NCBI RefSeq assembly: GCF_001693255.1
Contig: NZ_CP016474.1
Coordinates: 434,001-498,000, forward strand
Direction of reading: 5' to 3'
From: Picosynechococcus sp. PCC 7003
GTDB lineage: Bacteria > Cyanobacteriota > Cyanobacteriia > Cyanobacteriales > MRBY01
DNA: 64,000 bases
This document shows, one piece after another, positions 26,894 through 37,841 of the stretch (positions are counted from its first letter, which is position 1; the number at the start of each line of letters is the position of its first letter). The notes below the pieces were generated by a model that did not search any database, had not been told where the DNA came from, and worked only from the letters and a program-made list of their open reading frames with translations. Both the position numbers and the translations under genes were made by a program.

Positions 26894-28684
26894 ATGCGTA
26901 CTCATTACTGCGGGGATTTGCGCTCCGAGCACATTGACCAGACCGTAACCCTGTATGGCTGGGTCGATCGCCGTCGGGATCACGGTGGCGTAATTTTTAT
27001 TGATCTGCGCGATCGCACGGGCATTGTCCAGATTGTCAGTGACCCCCAGCGAACCCCAGATTCCTACAATGATGCCGATGCTAGCCGCAGTGAGTATGTC
27101 GTAAAAATTGTCGGGAAAGTCAGCGCCCGCCAAGAAGGGGCGAAAAATCCTAAATTACCCACTGGCGAAGTGGAGATCTACGCTGACACCATCGAGATCC
27201 TAAATAGCGTCCACAAGCAGCTCCCGATCCTCATTTCCAGCAGTGCCGACGGCGATCAGGTCAAAGAAGACCTCCGGCTAAAATATCGCTACCTTGACCT
27301 GCGGCGGGAAACCATGGCGAAAAACCTCCAACTGCGCCACACCGTCGTCAAATCGATGCGTCGCTTCCTGGAAGACGATGAAAACTTCATGGAGGTGGAA
27401 ACACCAATCCTGACCCGGTCTACCCCCGAAGGGGCACGGGATTATCTGGTGCCGTCCCGTGTGAACCCAGGGGATTGGTATGCTCTGCCCCAGTCGCCCC
27501 AGCTTTTTAAACAATTGCTAATGGTGGCTGGCTGCGATCGCTACTACCAAATTGCCCGCTGCTTCCGGGACGAAGACCTCCGGGCCGACCGCCAACCGGA
27601 ATTTACCCAGTTGGATATGGAAATGAGCTTCATGTCCTTCGACGAAATCATTGACCTCAACGAACGCTTAATCTGTCGTATTTTCCAGGATGCCCAGGGC
27701 ATTGAACTTGAGCGTCCCTTCCCACGCATCACCTACGCCGAATCCATGGAGAAATATGGCTGCGATCGCCCCGATACGCGCTTTGGTCTAGAGCTTGTCA
27801 ATGTCTCCGATATCGTTGCGGACATGGGCTTTAAAGTCTTTTCTGGAGCCGTCAAGAGCGGTGGCCAAGTGAAAGTCTTACCAATTCCTAACGGAAACGA
27901 TGCCATTTCCAATGTGCGCATCAAGCCCGGTGGTGATCTGTTTAATGCCGCCGTCGAAATGGGGGCCAAAGGGCTTGCCTTTATTCGGGTGCGGGAAGAC
28001 GGGGCGATCGATACCATCGGTGCGATTAAAGACAATCTCAGTGACGCCCAAAAACAAGAACTCCTCCGCCGCACCGGAGCCGAAGCCGGCACGCTTTTAC
28101 TGTTTGGGGCAGGGGCAACGGATATTGTGAATAAGTCTCTCGACCGGGTGCGACAGTTGGTCGGCGCTGAGATGGGTCTGATTAACGAAAATCAACTCAA
28201 TTTTGTTTGGGTGACGGATTTTCCGATGTTTGAATATAATAGCGACGAAAAACGCCTCGAAGCTTTACATCACCCCTTCACTGCACCGAATCCAGACGAC
28301 CTAAAGGATCTAGCAACGGCCCGCGCCCTCGCCTATGACCTGGTGTTAAATGGCATTGAAATCGGTGGCGGCAGTCTACGAATTTACCAGCGGGAAGTCC
28401 AAGAAAAAGTCTTCCAGACCATTGGTTTGTCAGAAACCGAGGCCCAAGAAAAGTTTGGTTTTCTGCTCGAAGCCTTTGAATATGGCACTCCTCCCCATGG
28501 CGGGATTGCTTACGGTTTAGACCGTTTGGTGATGCTCATGGCCCAGGAGGATTCCATTCGCGATGTGATTGCCTTCCCGAAAACACAACAGGCAAGCTGT
28601 CTATTGACCGATGCACCAGCAGAGGTTGATCAAAAGCAACTGAAGGAACTCTTTGTTGCTTCTACAGCACCGGAAAAGGACTAG
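26894..28684 (+). CDS. aspS: Aspartyl-tRNA synthetase
   Basis: A 596-residue class II synthetase. The N-terminal OB-fold anticodon-binding domain (residues 1-110) is followed by the catalytic core with motif 2 ([23 protein letters not shown] region), an inserted GAD domain typical of bacterial AspRS, and motif 3 ([13 protein letters not shown]). Length and motifs are normal. It forms the right border of the polysaccharide island and carries several HIP1 sites. Confidence 0.96.
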   Translation: MRTHYCGDLRSEHIDQTVTLYGWVDRRRDHGGVIFIDLRDRTGIVQIVSDPQRTPDSYNDADASRSEYVVKIVGKVSARQEGAKNPKLPTGEVEIYADTIEILNSVHKQLPILISSSADGDQVKEDLRLKYRYLDLRRETMAKNLQLRHTVVKSMRRFLEDDENFMEVETPILTRSTPEGARDYLVPSRVNPGDWYALPQSPQLFKQLLMVAGCDRYYQIARCFRDEDLRADRQPEFTQLDMEMSFMSFDEIIDLNERLICRIFQDAQGIELERPFPRITYAESMEKYGCDRPDTRFGLELVNVSDIVADMGFKVFSGAVKSGGQVKVLPIPNGNDAISNVRIKPGGDLFNAAVEMGAKGLAFIRVREDGAIDTIGAIKDNLSDAQKQELLRRTGAEAGTLLLFGAGATDIVNKSLDRVRQLVGAEMGLINENQLNFVWVTDFPMFEYNSDEKRLEALHHPFTAPNPDDLKDLATARALAYDLVLNGIEIGGGSLRIYQREVQEKVFQTIGLSETEAQEKFGFLLEAFEYGTPPHGGIAYGLDRLVMLMAQEDSIRDVIAFPKTQQASCLLTDAPAEVDQKQLKELFVASTAPEKD

Positions 28685-28736
28685 ACGATTAACCTTTAAA
28701 GACAACCGAAAATCATTGTTGTTAAAAAAAAGAATT

Positions 28737-28780
28737 GGGGGGATGATGGCGCAATTTTTGCGATCGCCCCTCTTTTTTTA
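28737..28780 (+). terminator. Probable aspS terminator
   Basis: A G-run (28737-28742) pairs with CCCC (28767-28770) around an inner CGCAA-TTT-TTGCG hairpin (28750-28762), and the structure is followed by TCTTTTTTTA. It lies about 50 bases after the aspS stop, in the convergent gap with the hetR-like gene. Confidence 0.6.
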
Positions 28781-28819
28781 TGTTTCAAATCGTTTGGGAA
28801 AGCGAGGACGTTCTCAGAT

Positions 28820-29734
28820 TCAGGACAGGGAATGGTCTTGGGGGCCGAACATCATGTGAATCGCCATGGTGGGTTTACCCCGTTGGTGGTATTTCCCCGC
28901 CCAGTGTCGCATGAATTCATGTAGTTCTGTCTGGGCCTGGGACAAGTCAGCGGGGGCAATGTTGAGGGATTCAAAGATCCGCATGACGTTGTGCTGTTGC
29001 TTTGTCCAGGCGTGGCTAAGGCGCAAAAAGTGGGCGGCATCTTCGAGGAGGGAATGGGGGGCTTTTGTTGGGCTGTCGGGGCCGCCATAGGTGGGACTCA
29101 AGAGGATGTAATAGGGCATCCCCCAGGGGTTATCGAGGCGCATCACGGTCTCGGCGTGGAGCAAGCGGCGTTTGATATGTTCGGCGAGGGCTTCACTGAG
29201 GGGCAATGGGCGATCGCCTGGGGAGTTTTCTTGGGCCTGTTGGTGCAAAAAAGCAATGAGGTCGGCAAATTCGGCGGAGGAAATCCCCTGGGCTGTCGGC
29301 AGATCTGGGGGCAGTTTCGCCTCTAGGTAGGTCTGTTGCTCTTCGCTGAGGCGATCGCCCGTTAACCGAGGTTGGGAGCGATGCCAAGGATATTGCCCTA
29401 ACCAAACCTGGGGTAACTCGGTCAGATAGGTCGGTTCCTGGAAAGCAGCATGCTGCAACCCTTGGCCCGTCTGGAGACCCTGTTCAATTTCTTGGACAAT
29501 GGCTTTCACCCGTTTGGGTTCGATATGGTGCAGGTGACCAGTCATGCGCAGATTCCCCCCCTGTTCCACATAGGTGGTATAGACCGCACATTTGGCCGCC
29601 GTGGCCGCCGCACCTAAAAAAGCACCGTGACGATAACTGCTTTGACGGAGCGCAAAAAAAGCCAAGGATAATAACACCTGATCAAAGGCACTCGGGTTCA
29701 GGGCTTGGAGCAGTTCTCGCTCCGGTTGTGCCAT
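28820..29734 (-). CDS. hetR: HetR-family transcription regulator
   Basis: A 304-residue protein resembling the cyanobacterial master regulator HetR along its length. The N-terminal DNA-binding region has SYRHGAFLGAAATAAKCA with the Cys at position 49 (Cys48 in Anabaena), then NLRMTGHLHHIEPKRVKAIVQEI. The middle has SSAEFADLIAFLH and PLSEALAEHIKRRLLHAETVMRLDNPWGMP. The C-terminal hood region is shorter and less similar. The start at 29734 matches the Anabaena N-terminus. In filamentous species HetR drives heterocyst formation and is inhibited by PatS peptide. No heterocyst genes are seen here, so a different role is likely. Confidence 0.85.
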   Translation of the reverse strand: MAQPERELLQALNPSAFDQVLLSLAFFALRQSSYRHGAFLGAAATAAKCAVYTTYVEQGGNLRMTGHLHHIEPKRVKAIVQEIEQGLQTGQGLQHAAFQEPTYLTELPQVWLGQYPWHRSQPRLTGDRLSEEQQTYLEAKLPPDLPTAQGISSAEFADLIAFLHQQAQENSPGDRPLPLSEALAEHIKRRLLHAETVMRLDNPWGMPYYILLSPTYGGPDSPTKAPHSLLEDAAHFLRLSHAWTKQQHNVMRIFESLNIAPADLSQAQTELHEFMRHWAGKYHQRGKPTMAIHMMFGPQDHSLS

Positions 29735-30011
29735 CGACGAAAAAGCCCCAGCGGAATTGGTCAATTTTCAGATTTCCCCAAACGAATCAACTGGCGGAAT
29801 GCAATCGTAATAGTCAAGTTTCGATGAACCCTTTAGGGGCTAAATTCTACTCGGCTTTCAGGTCATTAACTGGGGTTAATCCCTCGAAAACGGAAAAATC
29901 CGGCATCTCGCTGAACTTGATTCCATCGATTACGGTTGACGATCCCTGCTAAAAATCTAATGTTTATTGATGCACTAAATACATCCGCCAATATGCGCAA
30001 AAAGATGAAAC

Positions 30012-31136
30012 TCAAGTTTCCCAAAGACGGCGGCGCGGTTTTCCGTTCAAGCGCTGGTGTGCCTCCTGGAGCAGTTGAGGGATAGGCAGTTGGCTGGGAC
30101 AACGGGGTAGACAATCACCACATTCGGTACAGGCATTACCTTTTTTCCCAGGGAACCAATGGCCCGCATTTTCGAGCATTTGATAGCGGTATTCGCCGTA
30201 GCTTTGCATATCGTAGGCGATCGCCAAATTCCTGAGGCGGAGAATTTCGGGGATCGCAATTGCTTCAGGGCAAGGTAAGCAAGCGTAACATTGGTGGCAT
30301 TCTGTCCCCTGGAGACGTTGGTGTTGATACTGGCTCAGGCTTGTGAGGCGCTGTTGCTCCTGGGAAGTGAGGGGCTGATCTTGGTCAACGAGGGGCACCA
30401 GAACAGCCAATTCGCTAGGATTGGCCGCCCCAAAGCTGAGGGTTGTAATGCGGCGATCGCCTAACAAAAAACGGTAGGTGAGTTCTAAAGGTGTGTCCGG
30501 TTGGCAGAGGGTCTGGAGGGTTTGGGGCGGGGTGAACAGTTGGCCTCCTTTATCGCCAGGGGAAATGATAAAAATCCCTAAATCCTTTGCCGCAGCAAGG
30601 GCGATCGCCTCGGCATTACGCTGAAAAAAATAGTAGTAATGGAGGTTAACAAATTCAAAATAACCCGTTTCAATGGCCTTGAGGATCAACGCCAGGGGGC
30701 CGTGGGTGGAAAAACCAAGGTGGCGAAATTTGCCTTGCCGTTGCAATTGTTGGAGCGGCCCTAGACCTGTCTCTAAAAACCACTGGAGATGTTCCGGTGT
30801 ATTGATGCCGTGGATCGCCAAGCAGTCTAAATAATCGGTGCCTAAATTTTCCAAGGAAGCCGTGATGGTTCGCTCAATTTCCGCTGCTGCCCCCTTGGGT
30901 AATAGTTTGCTGGTGAAGAAAAATTTCGACCGGGGTAGACCCAACTCCCGAAAGGCTTGTCCTAACAGACGCTCACTCGTCCCGTAGCTCGGTGCCGTTT
31001 CAAAATGATTAATCCCCAACTGCCAAGCCCGCTGTAGCGTTGCCGTCATGGTTTCGCTGCTGTCTAAGGCCCGCATTGTTCCCAGGGAAAAAATCGAGAT
31101 GTCTAGTTCTGTTTTCCCAAACCGTCGGTAACGCAT
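30012..31136 (-). CDS. Aldo/keto reductase with C-terminal iron-sulfur cluster motifs
   Basis: A 374-residue protein. Residues 1-270 are an AKR barrel: MRYRRFGKTELDISIFSLGTM, INHFETAPSYG with the Tyr position, and FTSKLLPKG with the Lys. The C-terminal 100 residues hold CHQCYACLPCP and CTECGDCLPRCP, consistent with 4Fe-4S binding. The fusion is a known AKR subgroup found in cyanobacteria and anaerobes; the substrate is unknown. It precedes the TPR gene's end by only 23 bases. Confidence 0.88.
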   Translation of the reverse strand: MRYRRFGKTELDISIFSLGTMRALDSSETMTATLQRAWQLGINHFETAPSYGTSERLLGQAFRELGLPRSKFFFTSKLLPKGAAAEIERTITASLENLGTDYLDCLAIHGINTPEHLQWFLETGLGPLQQLQRQGKFRHLGFSTHGPLALILKAIETGYFEFVNLHYYYFFQRNAEAIALAAAKDLGIFIISPGDKGGQLFTPPQTLQTLCQPDTPLELTYRFLLGDRRITTLSFGAANPSELAVLVPLVDQDQPLTSQEQQRLTSLSQYQHQRLQGTECHQCYACLPCPEAIAIPEILRLRNLAIAYDMQSYGEYRYQMLENAGHWFPGKKGNACTECGDCLPRCPSQLPIPQLLQEAHQRLNGKPRRRLWET

Positions 31137-31159
31137 GGTGATCGTGACTGGCGCGGTGC

Positions 31160-32254
31160 CTAGTCCTCTTGGATCGCCGCCATCAAGGATTCAGTAATAT
31201 TGACGCCCCGGCGATCGCCCCGTTGTTGGTAGAGATCCCGCGCCATTTCGAGGGCTTCGAGGGCTTCACGGGAACGACGTCGCCCCTGGAGAGCTACCGC
31301 AAAATTGTAAAAGGCCGCCGGATCCGTGGGGGATAATTCTGTCAGGGCGCGGTAGGCAATAATCGCATTGATATAATCTTTGGTCTTCATTGCCGCCGAC
31401 CCGTACAGCGCAAAAGCTTCGCGGGATTGGGGATCGACAAAACTGGCCTGTTCATAGGCGGCGATCGCCTGGGGGATTAAATTTTGGGTTTCGTAGATCT
31501 TGCCGACCCGAATTTGCATCCCACTGTCCCGGGTACTGAGGCGGCGGGCTTCTTCGAGGAAGGCGATCGCCTGGTCAGGATCATTGAGACCAAACCAAGT
31601 TACCGCTGCCTTAATTCTCAGTTCCGCATCATTGGGCCGTTGGCGCAGCAAATCAGGAAACAGAACCGCTGCCTCTTGGTTGCGTCCTAACTGTAACAGG
31701 CTGGTTAAACTATTTTGCAGCGCCATGGTGTTGTTACTGTCCTTGGCCAAAACCTTACGGTAGGCTACCAGGGCCTGTTCATAGTCTCCGACCCGAAATT
31801 GGACAGTCGCTAAACCTAGGCTATAGGCGAGGTTATCCGGTTGCAATTGGGTGGCCCGCTGGTAGGCATTGATCGCACTGCGGTCATCGCCGCTTTGGGC
31901 TAGATTGAAACCGAGGCCATTAAAAAACTCCGCATTATCGTCTTCTAATTCCGCTGCCTGGCGATAGGCCGTCACCGCCTCTGCATAATTGCCCAGTTGG
32001 GAGAGGGCATAGCCGAGGGCACCATGGATCCGGGCGTTGTTCGCTTCTAGGGTGAGGGCCTGGCGGTACTGCTGGACTGCTTGGGCAAAATTCCTGTTTT
32101 TGAGCTGTTCATTTCCCTGTTCGAGGAAGGCATTGAGTTGGGGGTTAGCCCAAGTGACTGAAGGGGACAAGACGCCGAGGGCGATCGCCACACCGCAACC
32201 CACTAACCAACGAGAGAAACGAATACCCATAGTGAACGTAACGTTTTTTTTCAA
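31160..32254 (-). CDS. Secreted or periplasmic TPR-repeat protein
   Basis: A 364-residue protein with an N-terminal hydrophobic signal (WLVGCGVAIALGVLSPSVTWA) followed by about eight to nine tetratricopeptide repeats of 34 residues (for example NAFLEQGNEQLKNRNFAQAV, and similar units to the C-terminus). The last part is helical and basic. TPR proteins act as docking scaffolds; no partner can be named. A start at 32230 (MGIRFSRW) gives a more usual signal peptide length. It may be cotranscribed with the downstream aldo/keto reductase gene. Confidence 0.82.
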   Translation of the reverse strand: MKKNVTFTMGIRFSRWLVGCGVAIALGVLSPSVTWANPQLNAFLEQGNEQLKNRNFAQAVQQYRQALTLEANNARIHGALGYALSQLGNYAEAVTAYRQAAELEDDNAEFFNGLGFNLAQSGDDRSAINAYQRATQLQPDNLAYSLGLATVQFRVGDYEQALVAYRKVLAKDSNNTMALQNSLTSLLQLGRNQEAAVLFPDLLRQRPNDAELRIKAAVTWFGLNDPDQAIAFLEEARRLSTRDSGMQIRVGKIYETQNLIPQAIAAYEQASFVDPQSREAFALYGSAAMKTKDYINAIIAYRALTELSPTDPAAFYNFAVALQGRRRSREALEALEMARDLYQQRGDRRGVNITESLMAAIQED

Positions 32255-32399
32255 AATGACGCATCCGATTCTAGCACGCCGCTAAATTATGCTGTTGTTT
32301 GCTGCTTGTTTCCCGGATTCCCAAGAAAAAAGAGGCTTTTATTTGCCCCTTGTCTCAAGCGATTGTTTGGATCATCAATATTTGCCGCAACAGAAATGA

Positions 32400-33446
32400 C
32401 TATTCCTCTTCGGTGGTGTGGTGCTCATCCCCAAAACCCATCGAACTCATATCGAGATTTTCCCGGACTTTTTGGGTGACAATGGCGGCAACATCGGGAT
32501 TTTCTTCTAAATACTTCACCGCATTGTCCCGACCCTGGGCAATATTATCTCCTTCGTAGCTGTACCAAGCGCCTTTTCGGGTAATGACGCCTGTTTGTTC
32601 TGCGAGGTCTAACATACAGCCCACACTAGAGATCCCTTTGCCAAAGATAATGTCAAATTCGGCAATACGGAACGGTGGCGCAACCTTATTTTTGGCAACC
32701 TTGACCTTCGAGCGAATCCCAAATTCCCCTTCTCCTCCTTTCTTGAGGGTTTGAATGCGTCGGATATCGAGGCGCACGGAAGCATAGAATTTGAGGGCGG
32801 TTCCCCCGGTGGTCACCTCTGGATTGCCATAACTAATACCAATTTTTTGGCGCAATTGATTGAGAAAAATCACCGTACAACCCGAACGCCCCATATTCCC
32901 AGCAATTTTGCGGAGGGCTTTACTCATGAGACGAGCCTGGAGACCCACCTGCACATCGCCCATTTCCCCTTCAATCTCTGCCCTGGGCACCAGAGCCGCC
33001 ACCGAGTCAATCACAATCAGATCCACAGCTGCCGAACGGACTAATTGATCGGCAATTTCTAGGGCAGATTCACCGTTATCGGGTTGGGCCACCAGCAAAT
33101 TTTCGATGTCGACCCCCAGGGCCGCCGAATAGGTGGGATCAAGGGCATGTTCTGCATCAATAAAGGCAGCCACACCCCCTGCTTTTTGGACTTCGGCGAT
33201 CGCATGGAGAGCGACCGTGGTTTTCCCAGAACTTTCCGGGCCATAGATTTCAACGATTCTCCCGCGTGGGAAGCCACCCCCCATTGCCTGATCTAGGGTC
33301 AATGCTCCACTGGGGATGGTTTCGACCTTCATCTGGGCGGCATCCCCCAACCGCATAATCGCCCCTTTACCAAAGTTGCGCTCGATTTGGTTGAGCACTA
33401 GGTTTAGGGCCTTTTCTTTGTCGGGATTATTGGTGATGGCTGACAT
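32400..33446 (-). CDS. recA: Recombinase RecA
   Basis: A 348-residue recombinase (start [15 protein letters not shown] at 33446; an upstream in-frame extension to 33503 lacks family similarity). Walker [32 protein letters not shown] (Walker B and loop L1 region), [10 protein letters not shown] and the [17 protein letters not shown] segment are all intact. It catalyses strand exchange and homologous recombination and activates LexA-type cleavage. I found no clear cyanobacterial SOS box upstream. Confidence 0.96.
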   Translation of the reverse strand: MSAITNNPDKEKALNLVLNQIERNFGKGAIMRLGDAAQMKVETIPSGALTLDQAMGGGFPRGRIVEIYGPESSGKTTVALHAIAEVQKAGGVAAFIDAEHALDPTYSAALGVDIENLLVAQPDNGESALEIADQLVRSAAVDLIVIDSVAALVPRAEIEGEMGDVQVGLQARLMSKALRKIAGNMGRSGCTVIFLNQLRQKIGISYGNPEVTTGGTALKFYASVRLDIRRIQTLKKGGEGEFGIRSKVKVAKNKVAPPFRIAEFDIIFGKGISSVGCMLDLAEQTGVITRKGAWYSYEGDNIAQGRDNAVKYLEENPDVAAIVTQKVRENLDMSSMGFGDEHHTTEEE

Positions 33447-33614
33447 GGTTACCTCGATCAACGTGGCGTAATGGGTAAAAGGTGATTGGTTTTCTGAGTT
33501 CAATCGTACTTATGGTATCGTAATTTCTCCGGAAAGCTGCCAAAGGATTTTTACAAGCCGACGAAAGGCAGATCCAGGCGATATTTCAGCGGCAAACAAC
33601 CCCCACGAGAATGA

Positions 33615-35279
33615 TTATTTTGGTTGCTGAAAGTGGTAGATCGTCTGGGTTTTGACGGGGGCCGCTTGGATAAAGGTGGGGAGCTGGGGCCAGGCCAAAA
33701 ATTCACGGTCGAGTTGAATTTGTAACCCAGTCATCGGGTCGTCTCCTGTGGCAATCATAAACTCTAATTCCGTGAGATCCTCCCATTGGGCAATGTCGCT
33801 GAGGAGGGTGGCGATCGCCTGGAGGTAGGGGTGTTGCGTATCGGTGTACCAATCTGTACGGGCCAATTTAGCCTGGTCGAAGCCTAGGTGAACGATGAGC
33901 GGCGCATTGGAAAAGACTGCACTAGCAACCGGACGGGCTTCCTCCCGCACCAATAAATGTTGTGCTTGGGTCAGGTGGCGGAGCCGTTCTAAATGCTCAT
34001 AGCGCTGGGTGACATTGTCTTTCCCTTGCCACCGGAGAGCGATGGTGGCGAGGTGGGTCTGCAGGAGCATATGCCCCAACTTCTGGGCCTTGGTATTGAG
34101 ATAACGGGTATTAAAATCATTGCTCTCAATCAGAAGCGGCACTCGATCAACTACCTCTAAGCCATAGCCCTTCAAGCCTGCAATTTTACGGGGATTGTTC
34201 GTAATCAGACGAATTGCATGGACGCCAAGGTCATTGAGCATTTGTGCCCCCATGCCGTAGTCCCGCAGATCCGCCGGGAAACCGAGCCGTTCATTGGCCT
34301 CCACCGTATCCAAACCCATATCCTGCAAGGAATAGGCCTTGAGTTTATTAATTAAGCCAATGCCGCGTCCTTCCTGACGCAGATAGACCACTACACCTTG
34401 GCCAGCATTTTCGATCATCTTCAGGGCGGCAATGAGTTGCATTCGACAATCGCAGCGCAGGGAACCGAGGGCATCCCCCGTCAAACATTCTGAATGGACG
34501 CGCACCATCACAGGCTGATCGGCAAAATCCTTGGGATCACCCTTCACAATGGCTACATGTTCTGTGCCATCCATGGTGTTACGGTAGGCATAAATTTCAA
34601 ATTGACCAAACTCCGTGGGGAGTTTCGTGACAGTCTCACGGTAAACAAAGCGGTCATTTTCGAGGCGATAGGAAATCAAGTCGGCAATGCTAATAATTTT
34701 GAGGTTAAATTTCCGGGCATATTCGATGAGCTCCGGTAGCCGCGCCATGGAACCATCGTTATTTTGGATTTCGCAAATGACCCCTGCTGGATATAAACCC
34801 GCTAAACGGGACAGATCCACTGCAGCTTCGGTGTGGCCTGCACGCTTGAGGACGCCACCGCTCCGGGCCCGGAGGGGAAAAATATGACCGGGGCGATTGA
34901 GGTCTTCTGGGCGCGCGGTGGGATCAATGGCCACTTGAATCGTGCGGGAACGGTCTTCGGCAGAAATCCCCGTAGTAACCCCCAGGCGGGGATGGGCGTC
35001 GATGCTGATCGTAAAGGCGGTTTGGTTGCTGTCGGTATTTTTATGAACCATCAAGGGCAGATCTAAGGCATCGAGGCGATCGCCTGTCATGGCCAAACAA
35101 ATTAGTCCCCGTGCTTCCACGGCCATGAAGTTAATCATGTCAGGGGTTGCATGCTGAGCCGCACAAATGATGTCCCCCTCATTTTCACGATTTTCATCGT
35201 CTACGACAACGATGGCCCGTCCGGCTTTGATGTCACCCAATGCCGCTTCAATCGAATCAAACTGCCAAGCTGTATCCAC
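33615..35279 (-). CDS. ribBA: Bifunctional riboflavin biosynthesis enzyme RibBA
   Basis: A 554-residue fusion. Residues 1-200 are 3,4-dihydroxy-2-butanone-4-phosphate synthase ([16 protein letters not shown], and a [11 protein letters not shown] motif). Residues 210-400 are GTP cyclohydrolase II, with zinc cysteines in [19 protein letters not shown] and the [12 protein letters not shown] loop. The remaining 140 residues or so at the C-terminus are an extension seen in some cyanobacterial RibBA proteins, of unknown role. Together the two domains make both riboflavin precursors. No FMN riboswitch is visible upstream. Confidence 0.93.
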   Translation of the reverse strand: MDTAWQFDSIEAALGDIKAGRAIVVVDDENRENEGDIICAAQHATPDMINFMAVEARGLICLAMTGDRLDALDLPLMVHKNTDSNQTAFTISIDAHPRLGVTTGISAEDRSRTIQVAIDPTARPEDLNRPGHIFPLRARSGGVLKRAGHTEAAVDLSRLAGLYPAGVICEIQNNDGSMARLPELIEYARKFNLKIISIADLISYRLENDRFVYRETVTKLPTEFGQFEIYAYRNTMDGTEHVAIVKGDPKDFADQPVMVRVHSECLTGDALGSLRCDCRMQLIAALKMIENAGQGVVVYLRQEGRGIGLINKLKAYSLQDMGLDTVEANERLGFPADLRDYGMGAQMLNDLGVHAIRLITNNPRKIAGLKGYGLEVVDRVPLLIESNDFNTRYLNTKAQKLGHMLLQTHLATIALRWQGKDNVTQRYEHLERLRHLTQAQHLLVREEARPVASAVFSNAPLIVHLGFDQAKLARTDWYTDTQHPYLQAIATLLSDIAQWEDLTELEFMIATGDDPMTGLQIQLDREFLAWPQLPTFIQAAPVKTQTIYHFQQPK

Positions 35280-35367
35280 GTATTTTCCGGTCTGCTAGAT
35301 GTAATGTTTCTTTAATATTTAGTAATATTTAGTCTCCATTGTAACGTTTTGCCGGGGGCGGTGCGGC

Positions 35368-37029
35368 CTAGATAATCACCTGAGGATCCTGGTGCGTGGG
35401 CTGTTTGAGCACGGGTTTTTGCTGGAGGAGTACCGAGAAAGTGACCGTCGATCCGAGGCCTTCTCCCATACTGTAGAAAGAAATTTTACCGCCACAGGCC
35501 TCGACCAGTTTCTTGGAAATGGCGAGCCCCAACCCCGTACCACCATATTTGCGGGTATGGCCACCCCGGACTTGGGAAAAGTTTTGGAAGAGCTTAGATT
35601 GCATATCCAGGGCCACGCCAATCCCCGTATCGATCACACTAATTTTGACCATGCCTGGAAATTGTTGATCGTTGTGGCTAACGGGTTTAAAAACCAATTC
35701 AACATTAATGGTGATGCCGCCGGTATTGGTGAATTTAATCGCGTTGCCCACGAGGTTTAGGAGCACCTGAAAAATGCGCTGGTAGTCGGCATAGAGGATG
35801 ATGTCGTCATGGCTTTCGGGCACCGACATTTCCCAAGTGAGATTTTTGCGCTGTAACTGGGGCCGGGCAAAGTTATTGAGGTTATCGAGCAGTTTCCCCA
35901 GGCTAATGGGCTGGAGATCGAGGTCGAGTTTGCCCGATTCGATTTTGGCAATGTCGAGGATATCGTTGATCAGATTGAGGAGATGGAGGGCACTTTCGTG
36001 GGCGGCGGCAATGAAATCTAATTCTTCGGCGCGGTTGTCAGCCATTTCATCAAGAACGAGGGTCAGAAAACCAATAATGCCGTTGAGGGGGGTGCGCAGT
36101 TCGTGGGTGGTATTGGTGAGGAAGTCATTTTTCAGGCGGGCGGCTTCGGTGGCGGTTTGGTGGAGTTGTTCGAGTTCTTGGTAGAGGGTGGCATGGGCGA
36201 TCGCTGTTCCCAATTGTTCGGCGAGCTCCTGGGCAAATTCCTGTTCGACTTCCTGCCAAATCCTGGGGCGATCGCACTGTTGCAGACAGATAAAACCGTT
36301 GACGCTGCCCTGGTAGAGGGTGGGTAGGACAAGCACCCCTTGACTATCAGCAAGGTCGGGGCAAAGCGTTGTTAGGGATTGGGGGGCTTTGGTTTGGTAA
36401 ATTTCTTCGAGGACTGGGCTTTCGGGCGATCGCCAACTCGTTCCCAAGCAAGAAGGAACTGATCCTTGGCGGTATTCTGCCTCGATCTGAAATCGACTTT
36501 GGGTTTCATCGGCGGTGACCAGTAGACAACGACTGACCTGCAAAGTTGTGCCAAGGCCATTCATTGCCTCTTGACGAATCACTGTCAGGTCAAAGGTATT
36601 GCGAATTTTGCGGGCAATGTGACTCAGGACCTTTTGGTAAGACAGAGGAGATAGGGGACTGGGGGAAACGGCCTGGGGAAAACCCACCACCAACAGTTGA
36701 TTAACCCCGATGGAATTTACCAAAAGCCTGACGGGAAGGGACTGATCGGCCCATTGAAAAACACCATTTAAAGTTTCGGGTGTGCCCCCCTGGCAGACCC
36801 GTTGACAGACCGTGCTGTAGGCAGTGGGGTCTACATTAAGCCATTGCTGAAAAATGTTTGTGCCCACCATTACTTGGGGCCGACAACCAAAAGTTTCAGC
36901 CCGCTGCCAAAAAAAAGCTTTACAAACCCCCATTGTGTCCTGTAGGCAGATAATTTCTGCGTTGAGGGCTTGCCAGTAGGCAAAGTGCTGCCGTTGATCT
37001 GCTGGTAGTTGAGGCGGAAAACAACCCAT
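35368..37029 (-). CDS. Sensor histidine kinase with GAF-like domain
   Basis: A 553-residue soluble kinase. The N-terminal 280 residues include a GAF-like region ending in VLVLPTLYQGSVNGFICLQ. A short coiled linker leads to HisKA with the phospho-acceptor His in NTTHELRTPLNGIIGF, and then HATPase_c with N box LLNLVGNAIKFTN, DTGIGV and GGTGLGLAISKKLVEACGG. There is no membrane segment or receiver domain, so the signal is cytoplasmic and the partner regulator is elsewhere. The start at 37029 is the best-supported ATG. Confidence 0.88.
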   Translation of the reverse strand: MGCFPPQLPADQRQHFAYWQALNAEIICLQDTMGVCKAFFWQRAETFGCRPQVMVGTNIFQQWLNVDPTAYSTVCQRVCQGGTPETLNGVFQWADQSLPVRLLVNSIGVNQLLVVGFPQAVSPSPLSPLSYQKVLSHIARKIRNTFDLTVIRQEAMNGLGTTLQVSRCLLVTADETQSRFQIEAEYRQGSVPSCLGTSWRSPESPVLEEIYQTKAPQSLTTLCPDLADSQGVLVLPTLYQGSVNGFICLQQCDRPRIWQEVEQEFAQELAEQLGTAIAHATLYQELEQLHQTATEAARLKNDFLTNTTHELRTPLNGIIGFLTLVLDEMADNRAEELDFIAAAHESALHLLNLINDILDIAKIESGKLDLDLQPISLGKLLDNLNNFARPQLQRKNLTWEMSVPESHDDIILYADYQRIFQVLLNLVGNAIKFTNTGGITINVELVFKPVSHNDQQFPGMVKISVIDTGIGVALDMQSKLFQNFSQVRGGHTRKYGGTGLGLAISKKLVEACGGKISFYSMGEGLGSTVTFSVLLQQKPVLKQPTHQDPQVII

Positions 37030-37239
37030 GGAGGCACTGAGTAAATATTGTCGAGATTAAGTCCAGAGATTTGAGGGATCACCCAGGTGATCTCAAAGGG
37101 AGCCGCTGCGCGGTGCGCCTTTGGGGAAATCACACCTATTGGGGATTGTATCGGACTTTACCCTAATGGCCGACAAATACCCATTTTGATCAACAATTTG
37201 GGAGTTAAAGGCCAGCTTAACAATAATATACTCACCTTT

Positions 37240-37485
37240 TTAATCGTTCCATTCCCCCTTAGGTGGAACTGGGGGGTTACGCCGAAAACGTCGGGTTAAT
37301 TCATCGTCGCGGACGCGCTCGCCCCGGAGCCACTGCTTAACGGCGGTTTCGATCACTTTGCTGGGGTCGTTAGTGAGGTGCTTAATTTGGTCGAGGACTT
37401 CTGGATCAATGTGAATCGAAATCTGGGTTTTTTCGGGCTGTTGTTGGGGGTTAGTGGGGAGATTTTCCATAGAAATGGCGGCCAT
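37240..37485 (-). CDS. Ribbon-helix-helix (CopG-like) DNA-binding protein
   Basis: An 81-residue protein. QISIHIDPEVLDQIKHL followed by a PSKVIETAVKQWL helix matches the ribbon-helix-helix fold of small repressors and antitoxins. The N-terminal 20 residues are Gln/Pro-rich and the C-terminus is basic. No toxin-like gene is adjacent on either side, so it may be a stand-alone regulator. The 37030-37239 gap upstream of the kinase contains only a short GC-rich hairpin-like stretch. Confidence 0.7.
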   Translation of the reverse strand: MAAISMENLPTNPQQQPEKTQISIHIDPEVLDQIKHLTNDPSKVIETAVKQWLRGERVRDDELTRRFRRNPPVPPKGEWND

Positions 37486-37732
37486 TGGGGTGAGTTACAT
37501 TCTATCAAAAGGCGTTTACGTCTCTGCATCAAGGGGTCTGGGGAATTTCCCCAATTGAAGTTGTTATTCTTTGTGCCATGCCAAAGCTTGCTAACGGGAT
37601 GCTAAAGACTCAAAGCATGGTCTGTGGGGGCGATCGCCTTTGGTCGAGACCATGATGACGGGTTCATTTAGAGCGCCAAGATTGTGACGGTTTCTTGATG
37701 GGGCTGCCATTTTGTTGCACAAAAACAAGTAA

Positions 37733-37793
37733 CCCCTCTCGTCTGGGGGACATAGAGGGGCATCTAAACTTATTGAGTTATTAAGTAATAACT
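37733..37793 (-). terminator. Possible speD terminator and adjacent palindrome
   Basis: Within the gene-free stretch 37486-37841, CCCCTCT (37733-37739) pairs with AGAGGGG (37754-37760). Reading leftwards from speD the hairpin is followed by TTACTTGTTTTT, consistent with termination. Between it and speD lies a separate dyad, AGTTATTA-AG-TAATAACT (37776-37793), with perfect 8-base arms, which could be a protein-binding site. I see nothing else in this gap. Confidence 0.45.
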
Positions 37794-37841
37794 GGACTGC
37801 CGGAGAGGTTTAACTTCCCCCTGGAACAGTCGTTAGATTGT

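Noticed and set aside
33447-33614. LexA/SOS box upstream of recA
   Set aside because: CGTACTTATGGTATC resembles the cyanobacterial box only with the wrong half-site spacing.
35280-35367. FMN riboswitch ahead of ribBA
   Set aside because: The gap is only 88 bases, AT-rich, and lacks the conserved RFN element.
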